Origin: Brevibacillus brevis
GTDB taxonomy: Bacteria; Bacillota; Bacilli; Brevibacillales; Brevibacillaceae
Length of the DNA: 64,000 nucleotides
Direction of reading: 5' to 3'
Assembly (NCBI RefSeq): GCF_900637055.1
Contig: NZ_LR134338.1
Coordinates: forward strand, 4,677,001 to 4,741,000
The notes under the pieces were generated by a model that saw only the letters and a program-made list of their open reading frames with translations, was not told the origin of the DNA and searched no databases. Made by a program: the position numbers and the translations under genes. Shown here in pieces: positions 42,089 through 51,127 of this stretch; within the stretch, counting starts at the first letter, position 1; each line of letters begins with the position of its first letter.

Positions 42089-44269
42089 TTACTCTTGTTT
42101 TGTGCTATCCGCATAGGATTTCAGTTCCATCAATAATCGAGCTACATCTGCCTTTGTCATAATCTTGGTAGGCTGCCCGGTAGAGAATACTGAAAGAGCT
42201 CCTTTCTTATCTCCACTCCCTTTTAGCAACCTGGAAATCATCTCGTTTGCTTCCGCGTTTGTGAGATTGCGATCTGGACCGAATTGCTTATTGCTGGTTG
42301 TTGCTTGTATCAAGCCTCTTTCTATAGCATCTTGCACGGTTTCATAGAGTGGATGAGCTTTATCGATATCGGTAAAAAATTGCTTCTCTCCCGCCACTTC
42401 ATATTCGTCTGGAAAGAAGTCGTACGACTGCTGGGCTTTGAGCAGAATGCGTAGAAACTCTCCACGGGTGACAGGCTGATCAGGATCTAGCTGGCTGTTT
42501 ATGACAGGGAAATAACCGTCTTTCACAGCGTACAAAAGCTCCAAATAGTGAGGGTGAGCAGCAATATCCTCTGGAATTTTTGACTGCTTGTAAGCCGTAT
42601 AGCTCACCCATTTTCCAGAATCCGCATCAACCACACCATCGTCTCCTACCATTCTGTAAACCAGCTTTGGCTCACGACTGACCAGATAGGTTCCGTTTCG
42701 CCATTCTGGATATGGCATGAAATAGGTGAGTCGAAGCTCCTTGTTTCCCTTTTCTACCTGCTTTGCTTTTTGTTCATCGATTCCAGCTTTTTGTCCCTGG
42801 ATCATCTCGAGTGATTGATAGGCTGGAAAGGTGTACATCCCCTTTACCTCTCCATTGACAGGGTCTACGGTTACCCCCGTTTCGAGGTTTTGGACAGGTA
42901 TTCCTTGCTTCAACCAGCCAAAAGTAATGTAGTAACCGCCATTTCGCTGAAACAGCCATTTCTTGCTTTCTTCTGTAGGAGGCAGATGGATCGCATACAG
43001 CTCTCCTTGTCGATCGGGATAGAACTTCTTTATAAAATCGGCCGCAATCGCTTGTGCTTTTTCGTAAGGAATCGGATTGGGATAGATTCGATTCTCTGTT
43101 TCTGAATGTTCTTCCTCCACTGAAAAACTCGTAACTTCTCCATAATCATCCATTCCTAAATGGAACCTCATTGCCTTTTCTTTTCCTTGGGCGGGACGAA
43201 CATAATGGAAAGCCGTTGCACGACTGGAACTCCCCTCCCCAAATCCATCCCATGATACCGCAGCAATGCTCCCACTCGTTTGATGATCACGCTCGGCTTG
43301 GAACATCGTGCGTGCAATCTCGTCGGCCTTCTCGCTCTTTTCATAATCCGTCAGCTTTTTATGTTCCTTGCCCATCGTCCTGGTCGACGTTCCTATCGGG
43401 ATCATTGGGGACTGCTGACTGATACTCTCTCCTAAAAACGTCATGGGTTGATTCGTCATCGCATCAATGAAAACCGGAGCTTTCTCATCGTAAGCATAAG
43501 CCAGGATCATTTTTTTCTGGGGCAACCCATATTTTCCGATCTGTTCCCCTGTATAAACATAATGAAGCGCTGGCTTCACAGACTCATCCCACCGTCTTCC
43601 TGCCTCCTCCGCTGATATGGCTGGAACAGGAGATGGCAGCTCTCCATCGTACCATTTGCGGCTGTAAGAACCGATTTCACCTTGTGAATCGACAATCACC
43701 TGAAGATAGTTCTCCAGAAATGGAATTTCATTTTCTACGCGAACAAAATGAAAAACGTGATTCATTACCTGTGGAGGAAGGGAATCGTCAACCTGATATT
43801 CATTTGCCTTGGAAATATGCCCTTGCACTTCAGGGGCAACTGTATTTATGAATGCTTCCGCCTTTTTCAAAGCCTCTTTCTCTGAAATGATACCAACAGC
43901 CGTTTCTTTGGGATTATCATCCATAAATCTTGTAAACTGGACCAATTTTCCTGTTGTTGCGTCCACATCTATGTATATTCTTTCATTCCCGCCTTTTTCT
44001 TTGACCCAATAGCTCGTCCAAACCGCTCCGTTTTGACCCAAAGCGATGGTCTCATCGAGATAGATATCTTCCACAGCGTAACCAGTCGTATCAATGAGTA
44101 TCTTTTTCATGAGTGGGATAACCTGTTCCTCTGTAAGATAAGAAGACGGTCCCGCTGCAAGTGCAGTTGTAACTATACCTGTTTTTTCATTCATCATTGG
44201 TACGCTGGAAAAATAACACCCCATGATTGCTAGCATTGTTGCTGATTTTATGAAAAGAGACCGCTTCAT
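42089..44269 (-). CDS. Secreted YcdB/YcdC-domain protein with C-terminal SLH region
   Basis: Exported surface protein of 726 residues. Signal peptide about 1-39 (ending TALAAG). Residues ~45-520 contain repeated YcdB/YcdC (DUF4901) units, PepSY-like folds marked by SEKEALKKAEAFIN, ISAEEAGRRWDESV, PYEKAQAIAADFIKKF, and VDVDATTGKLV-type strands. The last ~200 residues are degenerate SLH repeats (DPDQPVTRGEFLRILL; FGPDRNLTNAEANEMISRLL). PepSY-like domains often inhibit proteases or act as wall-associated regulators. Monocistronic. Confidence 0.87.
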   Translation of the reverse strand: MKRSLFIKSATMLAIMGCYFSSVPMMNEKTGIVTTALAAGPSSYLTEEQVIPLMKKILIDTTGYAVEDIYLDETIALGQNGAVWTSYWVKEKGGNERIYIDVDATTGKLVQFTRFMDDNPKETAVGIISEKEALKKAEAFINTVAPEVQGHISKANEYQVDDSLPPQVMNHVFHFVRVENEIPFLENYLQVIVDSQGEIGSYSRKWYDGELPSPVPAISAEEAGRRWDESVKPALHYVYTGEQIGKYGLPQKKMILAYAYDEKAPVFIDAMTNQPMTFLGESISQQSPMIPIGTSTRTMGKEHKKLTDYEKSEKADEIARTMFQAERDHQTSGSIAAVSWDGFGEGSSSRATAFHYVRPAQGKEKAMRFHLGMDDYGEVTSFSVEEEHSETENRIYPNPIPYEKAQAIAADFIKKFYPDRQGELYAIHLPPTEESKKWLFQRNGGYYITFGWLKQGIPVQNLETGVTVDPVNGEVKGMYTFPAYQSLEMIQGQKAGIDEQKAKQVEKGNKELRLTYFMPYPEWRNGTYLVSREPKLVYRMVGDDGVVDADSGKWVSYTAYKQSKIPEDIAAHPHYLELLYAVKDGYFPVINSQLDPDQPVTRGEFLRILLKAQQSYDFFPDEYEVAGEKQFFTDIDKAHPLYETVQDAIERGLIQATTSNKQFGPDRNLTNAEANEMISRLLKGSGDKKGALSVFSTGQPTKIMTKADVARLLMELKSYADSTKQE

Positions 44270-44351
44270 GACCTCACCCTTATATTTTTTTCTTGATTAT
44301 ACCAATATATTGAAAAAATGTTTGTATTTCCATTGTGCGATCACAAAAAAA

Positions 44352-44391
44352 ACTGCACCCCCTTGTGAAACGTAGAAACGGGAGGCGCAGT
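44352..44391 (-). terminator. Terminator of the Lrp/AHSA1 operon
   Basis: Minus strand ACTGCGCCTCCC pairs with GGGGGTGCAGT across a loop of about 17 bases, followed by T8. Confidence 0.8.
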
Positions 44392-44412
44392 CTATTGGCG
44401 ACGAGAACTCGT

Positions 44413-44853
44413 TCAATCGTTCATGGAGACATATTGCCTGATTTCATTCAGAACTTCTTCCCAATGAAGCTTCATTTGCTCCCTTGTGTTCATGTGATCC
44501 AAATTCTCTTGATGAAAACTAATTGTCGTTCGGTCAGGCTTGTCGGATAGCAGCCGGATTTGCAAGGTGGACGGCTTTTCCCATTCCTTCATCGACCACT
44601 TTAAACGAAACTGCCGAAACGGCTTTACAACACGAAATTGACCCGATATTCCTTCGCTGGAAGTAAACGTCTCCCCCTCGCTAAAGGTAAGGTTCGATAC
44701 ATGTCCAAGCCATAATTTCATCCCTTCGGACGAGGTTAAAAACGCCCATGCCTGTTCCGGGGTAATGGGCATCGTCCTGCGAACGCCTACTTGGAAGCCT
44801 GTCGCTGCCGTTTGTCCAACGATTTTGCTTGATTCGGTTTTTTGATCCTTCAT
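44413..44853 (-). CDS. AHSA1/SRPBCC-family protein
   Basis: START-fold protein of 146 residues (activator of Hsp90 ATPase-like, PF08327). The N-terminal ITPEQAWAFLTSSEGMKLWLG and the later LQIRLLSDKPDRTTISFHQENL match the family; it ends with the closing helix HWEEVLNEIRQYV. It is 28 bases downstream of the Lrp-type regulator and probably co-transcribed. Ligand unknown. Confidence 0.87.
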   Translation of the reverse strand: MKDQKTESSKIVGQTAATGFQVGVRRTMPITPEQAWAFLTSSEGMKLWLGHVSNLTFSEGETFTSSEGISGQFRVVKPFRQFRLKWSMKEWEKPSTLQIRLLSDKPDRTTISFHQENLDHMNTREQMKLHWEEVLNEIRQYVSMND

Positions 44854-44881
44854 CGGAACACCTCACCAATCTAGTTTGATT

Positions 44882-45322
44882 TTACTCCGTACTTGGAACC
44901 AAACTTTTATTCTCGAATGTCTTCGAGAGCACAATCAAAGGTGTTGAAAATCCGTAAGCATGGCACGTATCCAGAAAGGCAGCCAGTGACTCGGTCGTCT
45001 CAGTCAGCACCTTCATCAAATAATTGTACTCCCCGCTGATTCTGTAGAGATCGACAATCTCAGGTGCTCGTTCGCAAAATGCGATGAAATCCTTACACAC
45101 ACTCGTTTTAAACAGGACAAATGCAGTGGTGTGCTTGCCTAGCTTCTGGGGAGAAAGCTCCGTCCGATAAGCAGTTATGACGCCTTGCTCCTCCAGCTTT
45201 CTCACTCTTTCCGTTACAGCTGGCTGCGACATCGCGATCATACGGCTCAACTCGGAAATGGGAATCCGGGCATGATCGTGAAGCACCGACAAAATTTTAT
45301 GATCGATTTGGTCCATCCACAC
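44882..45322 (-). CDS. Lrp/AsnC-family transcriptional regulator
   Basis: Regulator of 146 residues. N-terminal helix-turn-helix (DHKILSVLHDHARIPISELS, then SQPAVTERVRKLEEQGVI) and a C-terminal RAM domain with the effector-site pattern RISGEYNYLMKV. It is divergent from the old yellow enzyme gene (143-base gap) and upstream of the AHSA1 gene, so it likely controls one or both. Confidence 0.92.
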   Translation of the reverse strand: MWMDQIDHKILSVLHDHARIPISELSRMIAMSQPAVTERVRKLEEQGVITAYRTELSPQKLGKHTTAFVLFKTSVCKDFIAFCERAPEIVDLYRISGEYNYLMKVLTETTESLAAFLDTCHAYGFSTPLIVLSKTFENKSLVPSTE

Positions 45323-45464
45323 ATCACCTCATTTTTCGAAAGTGGAATACCTAAAACAAATAAAATTCTAAGGCATACGACTTGAAACCCCTTCAAAAAC
45401 TTATGTAAATTGTATGCGATCTCCCATAAAATGTCACTCATAAACAGAAGAGGAGAATGAGAAC

Positions 45465-46442
45465 ATGACATTTACCGTAAACGAACCAATCAACATAGGC
45501 AGCTTGCGCTTAAAAAACCGACTCATCATGTCGCCCATGCAGCAGTATAGGGGCACTCCGGAAGGTTTTGCCACGGACCATCATATCGAATTTTACAGCC
45601 GAAGAGCCAAGCATGTATCCCTAGTGATTGTGGAATCGACCGCCGTATCAGCCAACGGCAGACTGTTTCACAACGACATCGGCATTTTTACCGACCAACA
45701 TGTGGAGCCTTTACGCAAAATAACAGAAGCTGTTCACTCAGAGCACACCCCAATCTTCATCCAGTTGTCGCACGGCGGAAGGAAGGCTTCGCCTGAGGTA
45801 ACAAAGCAATTGGTCGCTCCAAGTGCGATTGCGTACGATGATTCCTACGGAACGCCTAAGTCGCTGACTCTTGCCGAAATGAAAAGCATCGTCGAAGAAT
45901 ACCGTTTGGCGGCAAAGCGAAGCGTTGAAGCAGGCTTTGATGGCATTGAACTTCACGCGGCGCACGGCTTTTTGCTTCATCAATTTTTATCGCCTTTGTC
46001 CAACACGCGAACGGATGCCTATGGTGGTACTCCTGAGAACAGGGCACGATTTCTGAAAGACGTACTTCTGGCGATTCGAGCCGAAGTAGGACGGAATTAT
46101 CCGGTTATCATCCGTGTTTCTGCCACAGATTTTGTCCAAGGCGGTCTAACCCCAGAAGACTGGGTGCAAATGCTAAAGCCGCTTGAGTCCGAATTGGATG
46201 CAATCGATGTCTCAACAGGGGGACTGCTCCCAATCCAGCCTAGTGACGTCTATCAGGCTTATCAGTTGCCTCACGCAGCTGCGATCAAACAACATTTCAG
46301 CATTCCGGTCATTGCCGTAGGAAAAATCTATAGCCGCAGTCTCGCCAATCGAATTCTCGAAGACCAACTCGTCGATAGTGTCGCGATTGGTCGCCCACTC
46401 TTGGAAGACCCTGATTATGCAGAACGTCTTTTATTTGCCTAA
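45465..46442 (+). CDS. NADH:flavin oxidoreductase of the old yellow enzyme family
   Basis: FMN-dependent ene-reductase-type TIM barrel, 325 residues, shorter than YqjM. Visible motifs: NRLIMSPMQQYRG (FMN-binding start), QLSHGGRKA, GFDGIELHAAHGFLLHQFLSP with the substrate-binding His pair, RTDAYGG, and VAIGRPLLEDPDY. Ribosome site AGAGGAG precedes ATG. Divergent from the Lrp-type regulator. Confidence 0.93.
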   Translation: MTFTVNEPINIGSLRLKNRLIMSPMQQYRGTPEGFATDHHIEFYSRRAKHVSLVIVESTAVSANGRLFHNDIGIFTDQHVEPLRKITEAVHSEHTPIFIQLSHGGRKASPEVTKQLVAPSAIAYDDSYGTPKSLTLAEMKSIVEEYRLAAKRSVEAGFDGIELHAAHGFLLHQFLSPLSNTRTDAYGGTPENRARFLKDVLLAIRAEVGRNYPVIIRVSATDFVQGGLTPEDWVQMLKPLESELDAIDVSTGGLLPIQPSDVYQAYQLPHAAAIKQHFSIPVIAVGKIYSRSLANRILEDQLVDSVAIGRPLLEDPDYAERLLFA

Positions 46443-46614
46443 CGGAGCAAACCTGGAATGGCATTCATCTAAAGGGGAGACCACGCAGTAGCCGGCATTT
46501 TTCCATAAAAATCAACGATATCGACACAGGAATGACCCGAATTTGTTCACTTTCTTCATCAAAAAAAATGTTAGGATAGAGGCATCACTTCATAAAAAAT
46601 GAGGAGAGTCACAA

Positions 46615-48075
46615 GTGCGGGTACATCCAATTTACTTTTTACGTCTTACAGGCCTATTCGATGGCCTTTCCTTATTAGTATTGATGGGCATCGCGATGCC
46701 ATTGAAATACGTGTGGGGCTTAGACAAAGCCGTAACTATCATCGGAAGTATTCACGGCGGGATATTTTGCTTGTACGCTCTGGCGATACTCTATGCGGCC
46801 ACTCGCGTCAGATGGAGCATGCTCTGGTCTCTTGCTGCGTTACTCGCCGCTTTTGTACCGTTTGGGAACTTCTTTCTGGATCGCAGATTGAAAACGGCAC
46901 AGGATTTGTATCCTCTGAAGCCGTTTAATAATGCCCTGCTCGTATACGGCATCATTTTTTTCTCGTTCTTTGATTTGTTCTCGCAGTTGCCGGTCATGAG
47001 TACATTTGCTGCTTCCGTAGGTGCCAGCTCATTTGTTATAGGCTTTGTGATCGGTCTGTATTCGTTAGCCAATACCTTTGGCAATATTATCTCTGGCATG
47101 CTGACAGATAAGGTTGGTCCATCCAAACCACTGTTGATCGGATTGGTTTTATCAAGCTGTGCCTTGCTGCTGTATCACATCGTCGACCAGCCGTTTCTGT
47201 TGATTATCGTGCGAATCATTCACGGATTTGTTGCCGGTTTGATCGTTCCTGCTGCCTTTACTTTCTCTGCGAATAACACGGCACATGAGCAGCAAGGACG
47301 AAAGGTTGCTTTCACCGGTACCTTTGTGGGACTCGCAGCGATTATCGGACCTGCATTCAGCGGCATTATGGCAAGCAAAACCTCCGTGCCTTTTGTCTTT
47401 ACATGTGTAGCTGTTATGGGTTTTTTCCTAGCCATCCTGTCCGTCATTTTTCTGCAATCCACTCAGGCCTGCAAGAAAGAGAAGCTTAAGAAGGACGTTC
47501 CAACCTCAGCCTTGATCTTCAATGCTGGGATAATCAAGGCTTACGGCGGTGCCTTTTTGCTCATGTTTTCACAAGGTGTGATCGCTTACCTTTTGCCCTT
47601 GCATGTGCAATCGCTTGGATACGATTCGAAATTAAGCGGCACTTTAATGAGCACTTTTGGGATGATTGCCGTCCTGCTTTTTGTGCTTCCGACCAACCAG
47701 ATTTTTGATCGTGTGGCCCCTTCCAAAACGATGTCCATCGGAATTGGTTTCATGGGCGTGAGTCAGCTGCTTATTGGTCAATCCAACACAACATTGGCAC
47801 TGTACTGCATGTTAGGACTATATGGGATAGGCTTTGCTCTCTTGTTTCCCTCTGTCAATACGATGCTCATTCAATCGACGCCGCAAGAATTGCGGGGGAA
47901 AGCACACGGTTACTTATACGCCTTCTTCTCTCTCGGTGTGGTCGTCGGCTCAGGCCTTTTAGGTTGGCTGCCCTTCTCCATTGAGGAAGGTTTTCTGTTC
48001 ACAGGAAGCCTGCTGCTCGTGTTTGCCGCTTTCATTGCCATGCATAAGCAACGAGAGCGCTTGCTGAATCAATAA
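46615..48075 (+). CDS. MFS transporter fused to an N-terminal DUF3817 domain
   Basis: Membrane protein of 486 residues. Residues 1-~90 are a DUF3817 domain (three helices; MPLKYVWG, HGGIFCLYAL, PFGNFFLDRRL); residues ~105-480 are a 12-helix major-facilitator transporter with the loop-2/3 motif GMLTDKVGPSKPLLIG. Start is GTG 46615 with GAGGAG upstream. Probably a drug or metabolite exporter; the N-terminal domain may modulate it. Convergent with the second MFS gene, sharing a terminator. Confidence 0.88.
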   Translation: MRVHPIYFLRLTGLFDGLSLLVLMGIAMPLKYVWGLDKAVTIIGSIHGGIFCLYALAILYAATRVRWSMLWSLAALLAAFVPFGNFFLDRRLKTAQDLYPLKPFNNALLVYGIIFFSFFDLFSQLPVMSTFAASVGASSFVIGFVIGLYSLANTFGNIISGMLTDKVGPSKPLLIGLVLSSCALLLYHIVDQPFLLIIVRIIHGFVAGLIVPAAFTFSANNTAHEQQGRKVAFTGTFVGLAAIIGPAFSGIMASKTSVPFVFTCVAVMGFFLAILSVIFLQSTQACKKEKLKKDVPTSALIFNAGIIKAYGGAFLLMFSQGVIAYLLPLHVQSLGYDSKLSGTLMSTFGMIAVLLFVLPTNQIFDRVAPSKTMSIGIGFMGVSQLLIGQSNTTLALYCMLGLYGIGFALLFPSVNTMLIQSTPQELRGKAHGYLYAFFSLGVVVGSGLLGWLPFSIEEGFLFTGSLLLVFAAFIAMHKQRERLLNQ

Positions 48076-48107
48076 AATAATCGATAGCAGCTGTCGTTTG
48101 GAACAAT

Positions 48108-48148
48108 AAAACCTCCTCAACCACTAAGCTAGTGGTGAAGGAGGTTTT
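48108..48148. terminator. Shared bidirectional terminator of the two MFS genes
   Basis: AAAACCTCCT / AGGAGGTTTT outer stem and ACCACTA / TAGTGGT inner stem. The stop codon of the minus-strand MFS gene lies in the inner stem. Confidence 0.92.
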
Positions 48149-49347
48149 GCTTCCCTTTGTTCAGAAGTGCTAATACTTTCAACCGCGGAATCACTACGAA
48201 TCAGGCATGCAGCCAACAGCCCAATGCCAAGTACGATTGCAAGCAGTACAAAAGTAAGTTCATAGCTGCCAACATTCATCAAACGGATGGACAATATCGG
48301 CCCAAGACTTGTTCCCGAAAACAGGATAAACGTATACACCGAAACCGCAATTCCCCGCGATTTGCCCCCTAGCTGTCCAATAAGCGTGATCAGGGAAGGA
48401 ACGGATAACGCAATTCCGGCAACGAAAAGCACACTCGTACCGATCAAAAGAGACAAGTTAGCTATCATACCGAGGGAAGCCATACTGACCACTGCCAGAC
48501 CTAACCCGCAGCGTAGCATGGTATGTAAGCCAAACCGTTTTGCCAGTCCGCCCGCCAGTGGAGAAATGAGCATGCCCACTACACCAATCGTTCGAACAAG
48601 CAGAATATCCTGGTTGCTAAGCCCAAAATCAGGTCCCGCCAAATAACTGCCCAATACCGTATACATATTAACGAATGACATAAGCAGTACAAGAGCGATT
48701 ATGTAACTCAAGATGATATTTTTTTGTTTGAACAGGGAGGGAATTCGCTTAATCGGCTCCCAAATATTCACGGTAGCAATGGGACTCTCTTCTTTTGGCA
48801 GCCATCTCATCACCACGAGCAGCGTCACGAAATAGATAGCAGCAAGCAGATAGAATACGGCGTGCCAATTGTATTGTTGACTCATTACGCTACTGATCAC
48901 TTGACCAATGATTCCTGCCGCCAAAAATCCTGTGCTGATAAATCCGATTGCCGTTACCCGTTTTGCCGGAGGGAACATTTCCACAGCATAGGCGAGCGCA
49001 ATAGGCGAGAACGTAGCAGCGGCAGCACCTTGCAAGCTCCTGAGGACAATGATCCATGCGAAATCATTTGCACTACCAAGCAACAAAGAAATGAGAGTCA
49101 GGACAATCATCCCGATCACAATAACGTTCTTGCGGCCATACTTTTCGGACAACGGTCCATAAATCAGGCACCCAATGGCAAACCCAACCGAAAATGCGCT
49201 GCCTGCTGCTGCAGCCTGTGTCAACGTAATACTGAAAAGATCGGCAAATATGGTCATAAGGGGAATCGTAACGTATAAGCTCGACATGACGACGATTCCA
49301 GACCAGCATAGGATTGCCGTCATGAGTGAGTAGTTTCGCTGTGGCAT
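48124..49347 (-). CDS. MFS drug-efflux-type transporter
   Basis: Twelve-helix major facilitator of 407 residues, similar to YnfM/Bcr-type exporters. Motif A YGPLSEKYGRKNVIVIG lies between helices 2 and 3, and helix 5 shows GFLAAGIIGQVIS (motif C-like, an antiporter/exporter sign). ATG 49347 follows GAGGTG. A MarR-family regulator lies immediately upstream, and the same palindromic operator precedes both genes. Confidence 0.92.
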   Translation of the reverse strand: MPQRNYSLMTAILCWSGIVVMSSLYVTIPLMTIFADLFSITLTQAAAAGSAFSVGFAIGCLIYGPLSEKYGRKNVIVIGMIVLTLISLLLGSANDFAWIIVLRSLQGAAAATFSPIALAYAVEMFPPAKRVTAIGFISTGFLAAGIIGQVISSVMSQQYNWHAVFYLLAAIYFVTLLVVMRWLPKEESPIATVNIWEPIKRIPSLFKQKNIILSYIIALVLLMSFVNMYTVLGSYLAGPDFGLSNQDILLVRTIGVVGMLISPLAGGLAKRFGLHTMLRCGLGLAVVSMASLGMIANLSLLIGTSVLFVAGIALSVPSLITLIGQLGGKSRGIAVSVYTFILFSGTSLGPILSIRLMNVGSYELTFVLLAIVLGIGLLAACLIRSDSAVESISTSEQREAKPPSPLA

Positions 49348-49384
49348 CGCACACCTCTTTTTCAAATATGTACACACATTATAG

Positions 49385-49397
49385 TTAGATTATCTAA
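49385..49397. promoter_or_regulatory. MarR-type operator before the MFS gene
   Basis: TTAGATTATCTAA, embedded in TAGTTAGATTATCTAATTATA. The same 13-mer occurs before the marR-like gene at 49992-50004. Confidence 0.78.
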
Positions 49398-49421
49398 TTA
49401 TATTTACAAAAAAATATGATC

Positions 49422-49973
49422 TTATCTTCCCACCCCCAGTTTCTTTTCCATGCTGCTATTCAACTTCATCAAGATTTTTTCCAGCAGCATCCGTTCTTCC
49501 TCTTCTAATTCGCTCATAATGGAGGCGCAGGCAGACCAAAAAACTGGCAGTACTCTGGTTACTAAATCTCTGCCTTCCTGTGTTATTTTGACATGAATCT
49601 TGCGACCATCCAGCCTGCTTTGCTCTCTGATTATCCAGTGCCTTTTTTCCAGCCAGTCCAGCAAAGCTGTAACAGAAGCACGCCGAATGCCTAGCCTGTC
49701 TGCAAGCGAAGAGGGGGTGATAAGTTCTCTGTCTTCATGTAACGTAAGCAACAGCAATACGTCCCATTTACACTCCGTTATGCCGAATTTCTCCAAATTC
49801 AAATCAATGACGTCTATGGCGTTATCCCCCAGCCATAGCATCAATAACCCCAAATGAGCCAATTTGCGATCCGTATTTTGCAGAGCTGTTTTTTCCATCA
49901 GATCCAAATACGGCTGAATACCTAGTTTTGGCAATTGATCGGATGTATGCTCACACTTGTTTTTTCTGCTCAT
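49422..49973 (-). CDS. MarR-family transcriptional regulator
   Basis: Winged-helix regulator of 183 residues. The DNA-binding part is ITPSSLADRLGIRRASVTALLDWLEKRHWIIREQ, followed by the wing SRLDGRKIHVKITQEG. It is upstream of and co-directional with the MFS gene, and identical palindromes precede both, so it most likely represses its own gene and the efflux pump. The N-terminal ~20 residues are extra relative to typical MarR. Confidence 0.9.
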   Translation of the reverse strand: MSRKNKCEHTSDQLPKLGIQPYLDLMEKTALQNTDRKLAHLGLLMLWLGDNAIDVIDLNLEKFGITECKWDVLLLLTLHEDRELITPSSLADRLGIRRASVTALLDWLEKRHWIIREQSRLDGRKIHVKITQEGRDLVTRVLPVFWSACASIMSELEEEERMLLEKILMKLNSSMEKKLGVGR

Positions 49974-49991
49974 GATCCACCTTACATATAA

Positions 49992-50004
49992 TTAGATTAT
50001 CTAA
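49992..50004. promoter_or_regulatory. MarR-type operator before the marR-like gene
   Basis: TTAGATTATCTAA, 19 bases upstream of the regulator start; outer bases also match the site at 49385 when read on the opposite strand. Confidence 0.78.
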
Positions 50005-50082
50005 CTAAAATCAATGTAATGGATTCTTTTGGATTTTGCAACCCCCTAGAACCTTATTCCAAACACAGATACTCATGTCACC

Positions 50083-50745
50083 TTACAAGGACCTGGCAAG
50101 ACGAAAGCCGAGATCATCAATTCGAAACGTGGGGTGACTGCGTCTACGGCACGTCGCCCCACAGCCTCTGGCCTCTTCCGCCCAGCTGCCACCGCGAAAA
50201 ATTCGGTAGGAGCCGTATACATTCACATCATAAAGGTCCCAGCACCACCCCCAAACATTTCCCAGCATGTCGTAGAGCCCCCACGCATTCGGCAGCTTTT
50301 GTCCTACCGCATGTGCTGTACCCTCAGCGTTCTCTTGGTACCATGCGATTTCATCCAGATCGCCGTATCGATAACCACCCGTCCCTGCTTTGCACGCGTA
50401 CTGCCATTCAGCCTCTGTCGGCAAACGATAGCCATCCGCTTCCTCGTTCCATGCGACACGCTCACCATCTTCCCTTATCGAGTAGCATTCCGTGAAACCT
50501 GCTTGCTGAGAAAGCAAATTGCAAAACAAAATCGCATCGTTCCACGAGACATTTACAACGGGAGTCTCTGGGTGGTCATTCGGTCCAGCTGCTTTTTGTA
50601 CAACCGAGAAGTATAACGCATTCGTAACAGGAACTGGTGCGAGTAAAAAAGCGTTCACCTCGGTTGTCCATGTGGCCTTGATCCGATCGTCCCGTAATTC
50701 GATATGCCCTGCTGGGATGTTCATCATGGGGTATGCCCGTTCCAT
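50083..50745 (-). CDS. SUMF1/FGE-sulfatase-domain protein
   Basis: Formylglycine-generating-enzyme-type fold (PF03781), 220 residues. Motifs in order: PVVNVSWNDAILFCN, GYRLPTEAEWQYACKAG, WGLYDMLGNVWGWC, RIFRGGSW and GFRLAR. The usual NVWEW is NVWGW here, and the paired catalytic cysteines of true FGE (CxxxxC in the GGS region) are not in the normal arrangement, so sulfatase activation is doubtful. It is 2 bases after the DUF4180 gene, third in an operon with TetR and DUF4180. Other family members bind sugars or modify proteins and small molecules. Confidence 0.88.
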   Translation of the reverse strand: MERAYPMMNIPAGHIELRDDRIKATWTTEVNAFLLAPVPVTNALYFSVVQKAAGPNDHPETPVVNVSWNDAILFCNLLSQQAGFTECYSIREDGERVAWNEEADGYRLPTEAEWQYACKAGTGGYRYGDLDEIAWYQENAEGTAHAVGQKLPNAWGLYDMLGNVWGWCWDLYDVNVYGSYRIFRGGSWAEEARGCGATCRRRSHPTFRIDDLGFRLARSL

Positions 50746-50747
50746 CT

Positions 50748-51116
50748 CTATTTCACCTGGCTTAACTTCTCGATCGCCTGCTCTTCGGTCGGCAAGAAAA
50801 AGATGTCGTTTCCGTTGTTGGATTCATAGATGAAGTCTTTTAGGCTTTTACTTGTGTACACCGAAAAATCTCCTACAATCGCTACTTTCACCCGATAATT
50901 GATGAACTTTTGCAGGATCTCGCCAGCAAGGCGTGTTTTCAAATCGAAAAAGCTTTCGTTAATCAATGATTTGTTTATAATGATACGATTACTGTCTGCC
51001 TCATAGTGTACGGTTGCAATCAGATCCAGGGCAGACTGTACATCAATAATCAATACCTCGCTTCCACTCACGATCGCAATGTTTCCCACGGCTGCTTCTA
51101 CCTTTGCAATATTCAT
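50748..51116 (-). CDS. DUF4180 protein
   Basis: Small cytosolic protein of 122 residues matching DUF4180: IINKSLINESFFDLKTRLAGEILQ-type centre and the ending FLPTEEQAIEKLS. ATG 51116 follows GAGGAGG. It sits between a TetR regulator (11-base gap) and the SUMF1 gene (2-base gap). The function of DUF4180 is unknown; it is often encoded beside TetR regulators. Confidence 0.85.
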   Translation of the reverse strand: MNIAKVEAAVGNIAIVSGSEVLIIDVQSALDLIATVHYEADSNRIIINKSLINESFFDLKTRLAGEILQKFINYRVKVAIVGDFSVYTSKSLKDFIYESNNGNDIFFLPTEEQAIEKLSQVK

Positions 51117-51127
51117 GTGTACCCTCC

